From positions 1 through 64,000 of the forward strand of contig JASLYQ010000002.1 in the NCBI GenBank assembly GCA_030739735.1: a DNA stretch of 64,000 nucleotides, in the 5' to 3' direction. Below are positions 16,913 through 26,901 of this stretch, piece after piece (position 1 is the stretch's first letter; every line of letters starts with the position of its first letter). The position numbers and the translations under genes are program-made. The stretch is from Alphaproteobacteria bacterium. GTDB lineage: Bacteria > Pseudomonadota > Alphaproteobacteria > UBA7887. A model generated the notes under the pieces. The model did not search any database. It was not told the origin of the DNA and saw only the letters and a program-made list of their open reading frames with translations.

Positions 16913-18615
16913 CAGAACAAGAAGTAACGTTGAGCCATGGACAGCTCTGCCGCCGGCTCGCAGGTCAACAACTCGCCGTCGGCACGCACCTCGTAGGTCT
17001 CGGGATCTACCTCGATGGCGGGCATCGCAGCATTGTGGATCATGCTCTGCTTGCCGATGACGCTGCGCGTGTCGCCGACCGCAACAAGCTCGCGCGACAG
17101 TCCATCGAAACCAGCATCGAGAGAGGCCGCGCTGACAAAGCTTATGGCGCTTTCGACGCAAGAGCTCCCATAGCTTGCGAACATCGGCCGGTAGTGCACC
17201 GGCTGTGGTGTCGGAATCGAGGCGTTGGGGTCCCCCATCGGTGCCGTGGCAATGCTGCCGCCCTTGATCACGATAGCCGGCTTAACGCCGAAGAAGGCCG
17301 GGTGCCAGAGCACGAGATCGGCCAACTTGCCTTGCTCGACCGAGCCCACATGCTCAGCAATACCATGGGTAATAGCGGGATTAATGGTGTATTTAGCAAC
17401 ATAGCGCTTGGCGCGAAAATTGTCGTTGTCACCACCTTCCTCGGCTAGGCGCCCACGTTGCTTGCGCATTTTGTCAGCTGTCTGCCAAGTGCGGATGATA
17501 ACCTCGCCGACGCGGCCCATCGCCTGGCTGTCTGAAGCGATGATCGAGAAGGCACCGAGGTCGTGCAGAATATCCTCGGCGGCAATGGTCTCGCGGCGAA
17601 TACGGCTCTCGGCAAAGGCAATATCCTCGGCTATCTTCGGGTCGAGGTGATGGCATACCATTAGCATATCAAGATGCTCGTCTATGGTATTTTTTGTGAA
17701 GGGGCGCGTCGGGTTTGTCGAGGATGGCAACACGTTCGCTTCGCCGCAGAGCTTGATAATGTCCGGCGCATGTCCACCGCCTGCGCCTTCGGTGTGAAAA
17801 GCATGGATAGTGCGCCCGGCGAAGGCCTTAATGGTGTTCTCTACGAAGCCCGACTCGTTCAGCGTGTCGGTGTGGATGAGTACCTGGATATCGTAGTCGT
17901 CGGCGACGCTCAGGCAACAATCGATAGCGCCTGGCGTGGTGCCCCAGTCCTCATGCAGCTTGAGACCGCAGGCACCGGCGAGGACCTGTTCGCGTAAAGC
18001 CTTGGGCGTGCTGGCATTGCCCTTACCGAAAAAACCAAGGTTCATGGGGAAGACTTCTGCCGCCTGCAGCATGCGCCGAATGTGCCAGGGACCTGGCGTA
18101 CAGGTGGTGGCATTAGTGCCGGCGGCCGGTCCGGTGCCGCCGCCGAGCATTGTCGTCACGCCGCTGATCAGCGCCTCCTCAATCAGTTGCGGACAGATGA
18201 AATGGATGTGCGAGTCGATGCCGCCCGCCGTGCAGATCAGGCCTTCGCCGGCGATCGCCTCGGTGCCGGGTCCGACGATGATATCGACACCGGGCTGGGT
18301 GTCTGGGTTGCCCGCCTTGCCAATGCCGGCGATACAGCCGTTAGAGAGGCCGATATCGGCCTTGACGATACCCCAGTGGTCGAGGATCAGGGCGTTGGTA
18401 ATGACAGTATCGACGGCACCGTCAGCATGCGAGACCTGGGACTGGCCCATACCGTCTCTGATCACCTTACCGCCGCCGAACTTGACCTCCTCGCCATAGG
18501 TCGTGTGGTCGCGCTCGACCTCGATAACGAGATCGGTGTCGGCCAGGCGCACCTTATCGCCGGTCGTGGGACCAAACATGTCCGCATAGGCGCGCCGACT
18601 CAGCGTACTCGCCAT
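16912..18615 (-). CDS. ureC: Urease alpha (catalytic) subunit
   Basis: This 567-residue amidohydrolase-fold subunit holds the dinuclear nickel site that hydrolyses urea to ammonia and carbamate. Visible features are [10 protein letters not shown] (first His ligands), Lys219 in GLKLHEDWG as the carbamylated bridging lysine, [23 protein letters not shown], the mobile-flap Cys-His in MVCHHLDP, and SDSQAMGR with the last Asp ligand. The length and motif order are those of standard bacterial UreC. It is tightly packed between ureB (3-base gap) and ureE (1-base overlap). Confidence 0.97.
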   Translation of the reverse strand: MASTLSRRAYADMFGPTTGDKVRLADTDLVIEVERDHTTYGEEVKFGGGKVIRDGMGQSQVSHADGAVDTVITNALILDHWGIVKADIGLSNGCIAGIGKAGNPDTQPGVDIIVGPGTEAIAGEGLICTAGGIDSHIHFICPQLIEEALISGVTTMLGGGTGPAAGTNATTCTPGPWHIRRMLQAAEVFPMNLGFFGKGNASTPKALREQVLAGACGLKLHEDWGTTPGAIDCCLSVADDYDIQVLIHTDTLNESGFVENTIKAFAGRTIHAFHTEGAGGGHAPDIIKLCGEANVLPSSTNPTRPFTKNTIDEHLDMLMVCHHLDPKIAEDIAFAESRIRRETIAAEDILHDLGAFSIIASDSQAMGRVGEVIIRTWQTADKMRKQRGRLAEEGGDNDNFRAKRYVAKYTINPAITHGIAEHVGSVEQGKLADLVLWHPAFFGVKPAIVIKGGSIATAPMGDPNASIPTPQPVHYRPMFASYGSSCVESAISFVSAASLDAGFDGLSRELVAVGDTRSVIGKQSMIHNAAMPAIEVDPETYEVRADGELLTCEPAAELSMAQRYFLF

Positions 18616-18618
18616 GAC

Positions 18619-18939
18619 TCAACCCTCCCCGCCATCGAGGCGGCCCATGACCGCCTGGTTGAAGCCGAAGACGCGACGCAGGCCCGCAAAGGGAATCAGC
18701 GTTACATCTCGCGTCTGGCCTGGCTCGAAGCGGACCGCCGTGCCCGCAGCAATATCGAGCCGGTGGCCACGTGCCGTCTCACGGTCAAAGGAGAGCTCGC
18801 TATTAGTCTCGGAGAAATGGTAGTGACTGCCAACCTGAACGGGCCTGTCACCAGTATTAACTACGCTAATGGTTACCGTATCCCGTCCACCATTTAGTGT
18901 GATATCGCCTTCCAGAGTGATGATTTCACCAGGGATCAT
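18619..18939 (-). CDS. ureB: Urease beta subunit
   Basis: This is the small structural subunit of the UreABC trimer. The 106-residue protein begins [13 protein letters not shown] and contains [17 protein letters not shown] and the conserved [18 protein letters not shown]. The start at 18939 has a strong AAGGAGG; the longer upstream frame runs into ureA. It lies 10 bases after ureA and 3 before ureC. Confidence 0.96.
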   Translation of the reverse strand: MIPGEIITLEGDITLNGGRDTVTISVVNTGDRPVQVGSHYHFSETNSELSFDRETARGHRLDIAAGTAVRFEPGQTRDVTLIPFAGLRRVFGFNQAVMGRLDGGEG

Positions 18940-18949
18940 CGTACCCTCC

Positions 18950-19252
18950 TTAGCGGATTGGATCGTGCACGGTGACCAGCTTTGTCCCGTCGGGAAAGGT
19001 CGCCTCGACCTGCACGTCGTGGACCATCTCGGCAATGCCCTCCATAACCTGGCCGCGGGCGATAACGCTCGCGCCGGACTGCATGAGCTCGGCGACTGTC
19101 TTGCCGTCGCGTGCGCCTTCGACCACGTGGTCGGTGATTAGGGCAATCGCTTCTGGATGATTGAGCTTCACGCCGCGCGTCAGGCGCTGACGCGCCACCA
19201 TCGCTGCCATCGAGATCAGCAGCTTATCCTTTTCCCTCGGTGTCAGGTTCAC
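18950..19252 (-). CDS. ureA: Urease gamma subunit
   Basis: This 100-residue gamma subunit is of typical length. It begins [13 protein letters not shown] and contains [20 protein letters not shown] and a [20 protein letters not shown] end. It opens the structural part of the urease operon, following ureD by 13 bases. The close spacing implies one transcript from urtA through ureG. Confidence 0.96.
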   Translation of the reverse strand: MNLTPREKDKLLISMAAMVARQRLTRGVKLNHPEAIALITDHVVEGARDGKTVAELMQSGASVIARGQVMEGIAEMVHDVQVEATFPDGTKLVTVHDPIR

Positions 19253-19265
19253 GAATTCCTCCCCC

Positions 19266-20114
19266 TCAGTGATGCCAGAGAACCGGCAGATTGGGCTTGC
19301 GACCCAGGGTTGCAGCGCGAAACTGGCACCAGAAGTGGCCTACGGCCTCACGTAAAAAATGCGGCTCCTTGCCCAGCCAGCGACAGATCAGCACGTTGCC
19401 GACAACCGTTGCGCCAACCCTGAGATCCGTCGTCGATTCGCCTAGCATGGCGCGAGCTTCATCGAGCCGTGCCGCTGCATCATCGGCGACATAGAGCACC
19501 GTCGCCAACGTGCGGGCGCCGTTAAGCCCGGCGGCGACCGCACCCAGGTGTGCTATATCGCCATCGAGATGCAGGGCATCGAGCCAGGCGAGCCTGCCGC
19601 AGTCCTCGATGCGCCAGCGATCGAATAGGGCGCCGGTCTGTACGGTCTCCGCCATGCCGATGCGCCCGAGCACAAGAATCTCGCCGGCCAGGATGCGCGC
19701 ACTCTTGGCACGGCGAAGCGTCGTCTGGCGGGTCAAGCGCGCAGCATCAAATAGAATGGTGCCCTGGGGCAACCACTCAAGGCGAGCGCCGTTATTCGCC
19801 GTGAGCTGGACCTCGATCGTCGCTGTTGGCCCGCTCGTGCGATAGACCTTCTCCGCCGCCTGCCCGACTAGCAGCGCATCGCCCTTGGCCACGCAGTCGA
19901 TCTCGATGCGATGCCGATCCCCACCGACGATACCACCGGCGGTGTTGACGAGAATGCCGGTCTGGGGCTCGCCGGCATCGACGCGCGGGCGCAGCAGCCT
20001 GAGAGGTTGGCGCTGGTAGATGTCGCCGAAGGGGCCACCCGCGCCGACGCTCGCGCGCACCTCGCCGTCGGCGGCCGGCAGCTCAGACAGTGAGGTGACT
20101 GCGGACATCATCAT
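19266..20114 (-). CDS. ureD: Urease accessory protein UreD (UreH)
   Basis: UreD is the scaffold that binds apo-urease and recruits UreF and UreG. The protein has [14 protein letters not shown], the signature [19 protein letters not shown], and [16 protein letters not shown]. Three consecutive ATG codons at 20114, 20111 and 20108 are all possible starts; I give the first. Any of them overlaps the end of urtE by about 25-32 bases, linking the transporter and urease genes. Confidence 0.93.
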   Translation of the reverse strand: MMMSAVTSLSELPAADGEVRASVGAGGPFGDIYQRQPLRLLRPRVDAGEPQTGILVNTAGGIVGGDRHRIEIDCVAKGDALLVGQAAEKVYRTSGPTATIEVQLTANNGARLEWLPQGTILFDAARLTRQTTLRRAKSARILAGEILVLGRIGMAETVQTGALFDRWRIEDCGRLAWLDALHLDGDIAHLGAVAAGLNGARTLATVLYVADDAAARLDEARAMLGESTTDLRVGATVVGNVLICRWLGKEPHFLREAVGHFWCQFRAATLGRKPNLPVLWHH

Positions 20115-20778
20115 CGACCAGGCTCTCAGCCGTTCCTTGGGCAACAATCTCGCCCCGGTTCAGCACCACATAGCGGTCAGCCAAGCGCTGGGCGAACTCG
20201 AAATACTGCTCGACCAGCAGGATCGTCATTTCGCCTTCCTCTCGGAGGATACGGATAACCGCTTCGATATCTTTGATGATCGAGGGCTGGATGCCCTCGG
20301 TCGGTTCGTCGAGCACGAGCAGGCGTGGGCGCATGACCAGCGCACGGGCGATGGCGAGCTGCTGTTGCTGTCCACCAGAAAGGTCGCCGCCGCGCCGCCG
20401 CAGCATGGACTTCAGCACTGGGAAAAGCTCGAACACGCGTTCAGGCACCGAGCGCAGCGCGCGCGGCACGGCAGCAAAGCCCGTGCGCAGGTTCTCCTCG
20501 ACCGTGAGCAGGGGAAAGATCTCCCGCCCTTGCGGCACATAGGCGATGCCGGCCGCGGCGCGGCGGTGCGCCGGCTGGCTCGTGATGTCCGTTTCCTCCC
20601 AACGAATATGACCACCACTGACCTTATGCTGGCCGACTATGGCGCGCAGCAGACTGGTCTTGCCCACACCGTTGCGCCCCAACACGCAGGTCACTTCGCC
20701 CACTGGCGCCTCGAGCGAGACCCCGCGCAGGGCCTGGCTGGCGCCATAGTACAGATCGATGGCTTGGACTTGCAACAT
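20083..20778 (-). CDS. urtE: Urea ABC transporter, ATP-binding protein UrtE
   Basis: This is a LivF-type ABC ATPase of the high-affinity urea transporter. The 231-residue protein has Walker A LGRNGVGKTSLLRA near residue 34, the ABC signature LSGGQQQQLAIARAL, and Walker B LLVLDEPTEGIQPSI. Assignment to urea rather than amino acids rests on its place between urtD and ureD. A three-base gap separates it from urtD. Confidence 0.93.
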   Translation of the reverse strand: MLQVQAIDLYYGASQALRGVSLEAPVGEVTCVLGRNGVGKTSLLRAIVGQHKVSGGHIRWEETDITSQPAHRRAAAGIAYVPQGREIFPLLTVEENLRTGFAAVPRALRSVPERVFELFPVLKSMLRRRGGDLSGGQQQQLAIARALVMRPRLLVLDEPTEGIQPSIIKDIEAVIRILREEGEMTILLVEQYFEFAQRLADRYVVLNRGEIVAQGTAESLVDDDVRSHLTV

Positions 20779-20781
20779 CGG

Positions 20782-21582
20782 TCAGCGTCCCAGATATATC
20801 TCGATTACGCGCTCATCGTTCTGAACAGTGTCGAGTGAGCCCTGAGCAATGACGGAGCCTTCGTGGAGGACACTCACGCGGGTGTCGAGCGCCCGCACGA
20901 AATCCATGTCATGCTCTACCACCATAACCGAATGGGTCTCCGCGATGCGGCGCAATAGCTGGGCTGTGTCCTCAGTCTCCGCATCCGTCATGCCAGCCAC
21001 GGGCTCATCGACCATGAGCAGCTCCGGGTCTTGCATGAGCAGCATGCCGATTTCGAGCCACTGCTTCTGGCCGTGTGACAGGTCGCCGGCACGGCGGTGT
21101 GTGTGTGCCACGAGCGAGATGATGCCGAGCACCTCGTCGATCCGCACGCGCTCATCCGCCGAGAGCCGCTTGAAGACAGCGTGAAAGACCCCGCGATGCC
21201 CCTTCAGGGCGAGCTCCAGATTGTCGAACACGGTGTGATTCTCGAATACGGTGGGCTTCTGGAATTTGCGCCCGATGCCGAGATTAGCGATCGCCGCCTC
21301 GTCGAGCTTGGCCAGGTCCACGTCGCCACGGAAAATCAGCCGCCCCTGATCGGGCTTGGTCTTACCGCTGATAACATCCATCATCGTCGTTTTGCCAGCG
21401 CCGTTAGGCCCGATCATCGCTTCCATCTGCCGAGCCGAAGCGTAGAAGTTGAGATCGTTGAGCGCCTTGAAGCCGTCGAAGCTGACGCTCACCCCCTCGA
21501 CGTAGAGCAGGGCATCGCCGGGCTCGGGCGCGCTCGCCGCGACTTCCTCTGGCGCCAGCAACTTGTGGGAAATTTCACTCAC
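20782..21582 (-). CDS. urtD: Urea ABC transporter, ATP-binding protein UrtD
   Basis: This is the LivG-type ATPase of the urea transporter. The 266-residue protein has Walker A IGPNGAGKTTMMDVI near residue 57, the UrtD-typical IGRKFQKPTVFENHTVFDNL, signature LSHGQKQWLEIGMLL and Walker B LLMVDEPVAGM. It overlaps urtC by eight bases. An N-terminal extension of about 20 residues before VEGVSVSFDGFKAL is usual for UrtD. Confidence 0.94.
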   Translation of the reverse strand: MSEISHKLLAPEEVAASAPEPGDALLYVEGVSVSFDGFKALNDLNFYASARQMEAMIGPNGAGKTTMMDVISGKTKPDQGRLIFRGDVDLAKLDEAAIANLGIGRKFQKPTVFENHTVFDNLELALKGHRGVFHAVFKRLSADERVRIDEVLGIISLVAHTHRRAGDLSHGQKQWLEIGMLLMQDPELLMVDEPVAGMTDAETEDTAQLLRRIAETHSVMVVEHDMDFVRALDTRVSVLHEGSVIAQGSLDTVQNDERVIEIYLGR

Positions 21583-22711
21583 TGGCCATCATCTCCATGG
21601 ATTTCCGCGCAGCGTGCTGGCGCGTCACAATCATACGCAGGCTTGAGACAGCACCGACGATGCCTTTGGGCAGGAAGATCGTTACGCTGATAAATAGTCC
21701 GCCAAGCACGAAGAGCCAAAGTTCTGGCAGGGCGCCAGTGAAATAGCTCTTAGCGTAGTTCACAAGGATGGCGCCGAGCACAGCACCAAACAGAGTTCCG
21801 CGACCGCCGATAGCAACCCATATGACGATCTCAATGGAATTGGCTGGCGAAAACTCGCCGGGATTGATGATGCCTACCTGTGGCACGTAGAGAGCGCCGG
21901 CGATACCGGCGAGGATAGCCGAAAGCACGAAGACGAAGAGCTTGTAGTACTCGACGCGATAGCCGAGGAAGCGTGTGCGGCTCTCCGCATCACGCACGGC
22001 GACGAGCACGCGACCGAAGCGAGAAGTAACGAGGTAGCGCGACAGGAGAAAGCCGAGCGCCAGAGCGATTGCTGATGCGACGTAGAGCGCTAGGCGCGTA
22101 CCGTCCGCCTGTAGATCGAAGCCGAGTAAATCCTTGAAGTCGGTCAGCCCGTTATTGCCGCCAAAGCCCATGTCATTGCGGAAGAAAGCGAGCAGCAGCG
22201 CAAACGTCATCGCCTGGGTCATGATGGACAAGTAGACACCGGTGACGCGTGAGCGGAAAGCGAGCCAGCCGAAGAGGAAGGCGAGCGTGCCAGGCACCAG
22301 CAAAACCATGAGCGCGGCAAAGGCGAAGCTGTCGAAGCCGTGCCAGTACCAGGGCAACTCCGCCCAATCTAGGAAGACCATAAAGTCTGGCAATTCCGGA
22401 TTTCCATAGACGCCACGGTCGCCAATCTGGCGCATCAGGTGCATGCCCATGGCATAGCCGCCCAGCGCAAAAAAAGCGCCATGGCCGAGGCTCAAAATGC
22501 CGCAATAACCCCAAATCAAATCAACACTTAGGGCCAGCAGAGCGAAGCAAAGATACTTGCCGAACAAGCTGACCATGTAAGTTGGCACATGAAAAGGCGA
22601 TGTTGCCGGCAGCACCTGGTTGAACAGTGGCACCAGGACGGCTGCGAGCACCAGAAGCACCAGGAAGATGCTACCGCCGAGACCCAGGCGTCCGAGGAGG
22701 GCAGATACCAC
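21575..22711 (-). CDS. urtC: Urea ABC transporter, permease UrtC
   Basis: This LivM-type inner-membrane permease has 378 residues and about nine hydrophobic segments. Characteristic motifs are DLIWGYCGILSLGHGAFFALGGYAMGM, of which GYCGILSLGHGAFFALGG is the core, FRNDMGFGGNNGLTDFK, which is typical of UrtC, and the coupling-helix region AVRDAESRTRFLGYRVE. It lies three bases after urtB. It is the second of two permeases that form the urea channel. Confidence 0.94.
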   Translation of the reverse strand: MVSALLGRLGLGGSIFLVLLVLAAVLVPLFNQVLPATSPFHVPTYMVSLFGKYLCFALLALSVDLIWGYCGILSLGHGAFFALGGYAMGMHLMRQIGDRGVYGNPELPDFMVFLDWAELPWYWHGFDSFAFAALMVLLVPGTLAFLFGWLAFRSRVTGVYLSIMTQAMTFALLLAFFRNDMGFGGNNGLTDFKDLLGFDLQADGTRLALYVASAIALALGFLLSRYLVTSRFGRVLVAVRDAESRTRFLGYRVEYYKLFVFVLSAILAGIAGALYVPQVGIINPGEFSPANSIEIVIWVAIGGRGTLFGAVLGAILVNYAKSYFTGALPELWLFVLGGLFISVTIFLPKGIVGAVSSLRMIVTRQHAARKSMEMMASE

Positions 22712-22714
22712 AGT

Positions 22715-24352
22715 TCAGCTCTCCACAGCGCGGCCTTTGAGTGCGAACATGCCGCGCGGACGCTTCTGGATAAACAGAATGATGGCGACGAGCACCAGGA
22801 TCTTGCCGAGCACGGCGCCGGCAAAGGGCTCGAGGAACTTGTTCACAACGCCGAGCGTTGCCGCGCCGACCAGCGTACCCCAAAGATTTCCAACGCCGCC
22901 GAAGACGACGACCATGAAGGAATCAACAATGTAACCGCGGCCCAGATTGGGCCCGACATTATCGACCTGGCTCAGCGCCACGCCGGCAATGCCTGCGACG
23001 CCGCAGCCGAGCCCGAAGGTCAGTGCATCGACGGCGCCGGTGCGGATACCCATAGCGCTTGCCATGGCACGGTTCTGTGTGACCGCCCGCATGCGCAGAC
23101 CCAGAGAAGTGCGCCCCAGAAGAGCAATCAGGCCAGCGAAGACGATGAGGCTGAAGAGGATGATCCAAAGCCGGTTATAGGTTAGCGAGACGCCGCCGGC
23201 GAGATCGATAGCGCCTGTCATCCAACTCGGATTTCCCACCTCGCGGTTGGTCGGCCCGAAGATGGTACGTACCGATTGCTGCAGAATCAAACTCAATCCC
23301 CAGGTCGCGAGCAGTGTCTCGAGCGGCCGACCGTAGAGGAAACGGATGATGCCTCGCTCGATGGCGATGCCAAGCGCGCCGACCACGATGAAAGCGGCCG
23401 GTATAGCAACAGCGATTGAATAGTCGAACGATTCGGGGAAGTGATTACGGAATATTTCCTGCACCACAAAGGTGGTATAGGCGCCAAGCATGACCATCTC
23501 GCCATGGGCCATGTTGATAACACCCATGACGCCGAAAGTGATGGCAAGACCGATTGCCGCCAGCAGCAGCACCGAGCCGAGGCTGAGGCCCTGAAACAGG
23601 TTTCCAACCAGAGTCCAGCGTGCGATGCTGGCTTCAATCTTCTCCAGCGCAACACTGGCCGCGGCCCGCACGGCGGCATCCACCTCGACAAAGCCGTCGT
23701 CTGTTTCGATGAGCAATCCGCCGACCAGAGCGCGAACATCGGAATCCGTGAAAGTTCCGAGCCGCTGCACTGCCGCTTGCCGTATGTCTGAATTCTGCGA
23801 GATGGCAATTTGTGCTGCGGCAAGGGCGCGCTCCAGACGACTGCGCACGTCGTCGTCTGCTTCGCTCTCTACGGCCTGCTCCAGTACGGAAACCATCGCC
23901 GCGCTGGGTGTCTTGAAAATGGCATCCGCCGCGGCTTTGCGCACATTGGCATCCGGGTTGAGAAGGGACATGCCGCCGATCACGCCACGCAGCTTGCCGC
24001 GCAATTTGTTGTTTGCTTTGACCTTTTTGACCTCGCGCTTGCCAACCTCGCCGAGAACCTCACCCGTCAACGCATCGATAATGGAAAAGCCGCCCTCAAT
24101 CTTGTCAGCAAAGACGGTACGGTCGTCGACCTTCACACGATAGAGGCGCCCATCCAACATCGCCTGCAGGATGTCGCGAGCGCGCTCATCGCCGCTTCCG
24201 GAAAGCGCCTCGACGGCGATTATCTTATCTGCCAAACTTTTCGCGGCGAGGCCGTGGATGCTCTCTTCTATCGTGGCTCCATAGGCTGTACCCATGAGAA
24301 AGAGAGCCAGAAAACCCGTTAGGATACGTCTAACGAATAGCATTACATTCAT
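22715..24352 (-). CDS. urtB: Urea ABC transporter, permease UrtB
   Basis: This LivH-type permease has 545 residues. It carries the extra N-terminal region characteristic of UrtB: a signal-like segment (residues 1-25, ALFLMGTAYGA) followed by about 230 residues of repeat-like helices with KAAADAIFKTPSAAM and RLERALAAAQIAIS, presumably periplasmic. The membrane part begins near residue 245 (LGSVLLLAAIGLAITFGVMG) and includes NMAHGEMVMLGAYT and GRTSLGLRMRAVTQNRAMA. It lies between urtA and urtC. Confidence 0.94.
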   Translation of the reverse strand: MNVMLFVRRILTGFLALFLMGTAYGATIEESIHGLAAKSLADKIIAVEALSGSGDERARDILQAMLDGRLYRVKVDDRTVFADKIEGGFSIIDALTGEVLGEVGKREVKKVKANNKLRGKLRGVIGGMSLLNPDANVRKAAADAIFKTPSAAMVSVLEQAVESEADDDVRSRLERALAAAQIAISQNSDIRQAAVQRLGTFTDSDVRALVGGLLIETDDGFVEVDAAVRAAASVALEKIEASIARWTLVGNLFQGLSLGSVLLLAAIGLAITFGVMGVINMAHGEMVMLGAYTTFVVQEIFRNHFPESFDYSIAVAIPAAFIVVGALGIAIERGIIRFLYGRPLETLLATWGLSLILQQSVRTIFGPTNREVGNPSWMTGAIDLAGGVSLTYNRLWIILFSLIVFAGLIALLGRTSLGLRMRAVTQNRAMASAMGIRTGAVDALTFGLGCGVAGIAGVALSQVDNVGPNLGRGYIVDSFMVVVFGGVGNLWGTLVGAATLGVVNKFLEPFAGAVLGKILVLVAIILFIQKRPRGMFALKGRAVES

Positions 24353-24405
24353 ATGTCAGAAAGAACGCGGCGGAGCCAGATAAGCCCCGCCGGTCCAATG
24401 CCACT

Positions 24406-25689
24406 CTACTCTGCAACCGCGTAACTCGGGTGCTCGCAATTTCCACACACCCAGGGGTAGGTCCAATCCGCCACCAGCTTGGCGCTTTCGGGGATGTAGT
24501 CGCTCCATGCATCGCCCACGACCACACCGTCGGTCCGCCAGACGATGTCGAACTGGCCGTCGTCCTGGATTTCACCGATCATGACCGGCTTGGAGAGATG
24601 GTGGTTGACGTTCATGGTGACGTCATAGCCGCTCAGAGAATACACGACTTGACCGTACATGGCCTGCCGCACGGCATCCACATCAGTGCTGCCGGCCTGA
24701 CGCACTGCCTGGGCCCACATCTGAAAGCCGATGTAGTGAGCCTCCATGGGATCGTTGACAACACGCTCGTCGCTGCCAATGTAATCCTGCCAAGCGTCAA
24801 TGAAGGCGTCGTTGCCCCCGTTGTCGACGCTCATGAAGTAGTTCCACGCGGCTAGGTGACCGACCAATGGCTTAGTGTCGAGGCCGGAAAGTTCCTCCTC
24901 GCCGACCGAGAAGGCCACGACCGGGATGTCCTCGGCACTGATGCCCTGGTTGCCCAGTTCCTTGTAAAAGGGAACATTGGCATCGCCATTAATGGTCGAG
25001 ACCACGGCGGTCGGCTTGCCGGTAGAGGCGAAGGTCTTCACCTCGGTAACGATGGTCTGCCAGTCGGAATGACCGAACGGCGTATAGGACTCTAGGATGT
25101 CCTCGTCGGTGACCCCCTTCGAATGCAGGAAGGCACGCAGGATCTTGTTGGTCGTGCGCGGATAGACGTAGTCTGTGCCAAGCAGCACCCAGCGCTGGGC
25201 ACCACCGCCGTCCTCGCTCATGAGATATTCGACGGCCGGGATCGCCTGTTGGTTCGGCGCGGCACCAGTATAGAAGACGTTGCGCGAGCTTTCCTCGCCT
25301 TCGTACTGCACCGGGTAAAAGAGGAGACCGTTGAGTTCCTCGAAGACCGGCAGGACAGACTTGCGCGAGACCGAGGTCCAGCAGCCGAAGGTCGCCGCGA
25401 CTTGCTCCTTCTCGATCAACTCGCGTGCCTTCTCTGCGAATAGCGGCCAGTCTGACGCCGGGTCGACGACGACCGCCTCGACCTGCTTGCCAAGTAGGCC
25501 GCCGTCTGCATTGAGGTCATCGACCATCATCAGAACGGTATCCTTCAGCGTGGTCTCGCTGATCGCCATCGTGCCTGACAGCGAATGCAGCACGCCGACC
25601 TTGATGGTATCAGCCGCTTGCACCGACATCGCCGACATGAGGCCGGCTGTCAGGCCAAGGGCAGCTAGGGAACGGCTCCTCAGTTTCAT
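24406..25689 (-). CDS. urtA: Urea ABC transporter, substrate-binding protein UrtA
   Basis: This periplasmic urea-binding protein has 427 residues with an N-terminal signal peptide (MKLRSRSLAALGLTAGLMSA up to a VQA-A site). The mature part contains IKVGVLHSLSGTMAISE, DPASDWPLFAEKARELI and TFGCWTSVSRKSVLPVFEE, all strongly conserved in UrtA, and ends near a CGNCEHPSYAV motif. I choose ATG 25689, with GGGAGA eight bases upstream; the longer open frame runs through the promoter region. It is the first gene of the urt-ure regulon and lies about 45 bases after a sigma-54 promoter. Confidence 0.95.
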   Translation of the reverse strand: MKLRSRSLAALGLTAGLMSAMSVQAADTIKVGVLHSLSGTMAISETTLKDTVLMMVDDLNADGGLLGKQVEAVVVDPASDWPLFAEKARELIEKEQVAATFGCWTSVSRKSVLPVFEELNGLLFYPVQYEGEESSRNVFYTGAAPNQQAIPAVEYLMSEDGGGAQRWVLLGTDYVYPRTTNKILRAFLHSKGVTDEDILESYTPFGHSDWQTIVTEVKTFASTGKPTAVVSTINGDANVPFYKELGNQGISAEDIPVVAFSVGEEELSGLDTKPLVGHLAAWNYFMSVDNGGNDAFIDAWQDYIGSDERVVNDPMEAHYIGFQMWAQAVRQAGSTDVDAVRQAMYGQVVYSLSGYDVTMNVNHHLSKPVMIGEIQDDGQFDIVWRTDGVVVGDAWSDYIPESAKLVADWTYPWVCGNCEHPSYAVAE

Positions 25690-25732
25690 AGAATGTCTCC
25701 CAAATAAGATTGTCTTACACCGCTCCCTCCGT

Positions 25733-25748
25733 AGCAAACATCGTGCCA
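25733..25748 (-). promoter_or_regulatory. Sigma-54 (RpoN) promoter of the urt-ure operon
   Basis: On the minus strand the sequence reads TGGCACGATGTTTGCT. It matches the -24/-12 consensus (TGGCACG-N4-TTGCW) at every fixed position, with the required ten bases between GG and GC. The expected transcript start is near 25722, giving a leader of about 33 bases before the urtA ATG at 25689. This implies RpoN plus an enhancer-binding protein, probably NtrC, and therefore nitrogen-limitation control. The last point is inferred from family knowledge. Confidence 0.8.
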
Positions 25749-26057
25749 TTCCCTTACTGTTTCTCATTGTTGCAGGTCCCATGAGGGATTCTGCAGGTTT
25801 GAAGAGGGATGGCACGGTGGCAAACGATATCAAAAGCGCAGGACGCGCTGGATAGGGATGCATAAAATTTAATAAAGCATATAAATTTTGTGCAAAAAAA
25901 ATCTAAATGCCATAAAAATAGGCAAAATCTGATCCTCTAATACGCTAGTTGGAAGTACTCGTGGGTCAGCGTCTGGCACGATTCTCCGCTCTGATTTTCC
26001 GGCTAGATACGCCATCGTCTTCGGGCTTATCCGGCCCTGGGTAAGGAAATTTGTAGC
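25749..26057. other. Divergent intergenic region urtA / thioredoxin-fold gene
   Basis: No gene was found. The stretch 25861-25935 is strikingly A/T-rich. It contains an imperfect GCA-N11-TGC dyad at 25877-25893, about 140 bases upstream of the sigma-54 promoter, where an NtrC enhancer would be expected. The spacing differs from the NtrC consensus, so I do not call it a site. AAGGAAATTT just before 26058 is the ribosome site of the plus-strand gene. Confidence 0.35.
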
Positions 26058-26756
26058 ATGACCAGCAAGACGCTCGACATCTACATCGACTTCAAGAGTC
26101 CTTACGCCTACCTCGCTATCGAGCCGGCCCAGACCTTTGAGCGCGACTTCAACGTGGCGCTCAACTGGCTACCCTTCACGCTCGACATCGCCAGCTATCG
26201 GGGCTCGGCGGAGGTCGACGATGCACGCCAGGTCCTGCACCAAGAGCGCACCGCCTACCAATGGCGCCGCGTCCGCTACACCTATATGGACGTGCGCCGC
26301 CATGCCAACCTGCGCGGTCTGACCATTCTCGGTACGCAGAAGATCTGGGATTCTGCTCTCGCCGGCATCGGTATGCTCTATGCGAAGCAACAGCATGTCT
26401 TCCGCGCCTATACAGATATCGTCTTCGAGCGGTTCTGGCGCCGGGCGCTGGACATCGAGGATCGCACCGTGATCCAAGCCGTACTTGGCGAAGCCGGCGC
26501 CGACCCCTCGGCGTTTGCCGCTTACGCCGCCGATGAGGGCCACGCCGCGCTTGAGGCAATACACGCTGACGCCGATACGGCTGGTGTCTTCGGCGTGCCC
26601 ACCATCGTGCTCGACGGTGAAGTCTTCTGGGGCCGCGAGCAGTTTCCCATGGTACGCCTGCGCCTCAACAAGCTAGGCTTGGCCCGCGGCAATCGCGAAG
26701 CTCCCGTCGATATAGCCTATCCCTGGCGTTCTGGGGGCGCTGGCGTGAAAGGGTGA
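26058..26756 (+). CDS. DsbA-family thioredoxin-fold protein, 2-hydroxychromene-2-carboxylate isomerase-like
   Basis: The 232-residue protein belongs to the DsbA/GST-kappa/HCCA-isomerase group. The N-terminal strand and active-site helix read YIDFKSPYAYLA near residue 9, with serine in place of the redox cysteines, which argues for a glutathione-dependent isomerase or transferase rather than a disulfide oxidase. A helical insertion follows, then the cis-proline region GVFGVPTIVLDGEVFWG near residue 178. There is no signal peptide, so it is cytoplasmic. The substrate is unknown. It is transcribed away from the urea operon and has no obvious operon partner. Confidence 0.83.
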   Translation: MTSKTLDIYIDFKSPYAYLAIEPAQTFERDFNVALNWLPFTLDIASYRGSAEVDDARQVLHQERTAYQWRRVRYTYMDVRRHANLRGLTILGTQKIWDSALAGIGMLYAKQQHVFRAYTDIVFERFWRRALDIEDRTVIQAVLGEAGADPSAFAAYAADEGHAALEAIHADADTAGVFGVPTIVLDGEVFWGREQFPMVRLRLNKLGLARGNREAPVDIAYPWRSGGAGVKG

Positions 26757-26901
26757 GCATAGGACAAGGAGACACCCAGCGAGTCAGACCCGAAATTTGA
26801 TGACTTTCGTCTTGTTAACAAGCAGCCACTAAAGTCCGTATGATCCAAGAAAATTAGATTTGTAAATTTTCGCTATCAATCGCCTACTATTTACTTTTCC
26901 C

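Noticed and set aside
25877-25893. NtrC enhancer site upstream of the urt promoter
   Set aside because: The GCA/TGC half-sites are 11 bases apart rather than the 9 of the NtrC consensus, and the surrounding bases do not match.
25974-25990. Second TGGCACG, on the plus strand upstream of the DsbA/HCCA-isomerase-like gene, as a sigma-54 promoter
   Set aside because: The -12 element is wrong: TCCGCT instead of TTGCW, with GC one base off the required spacing.
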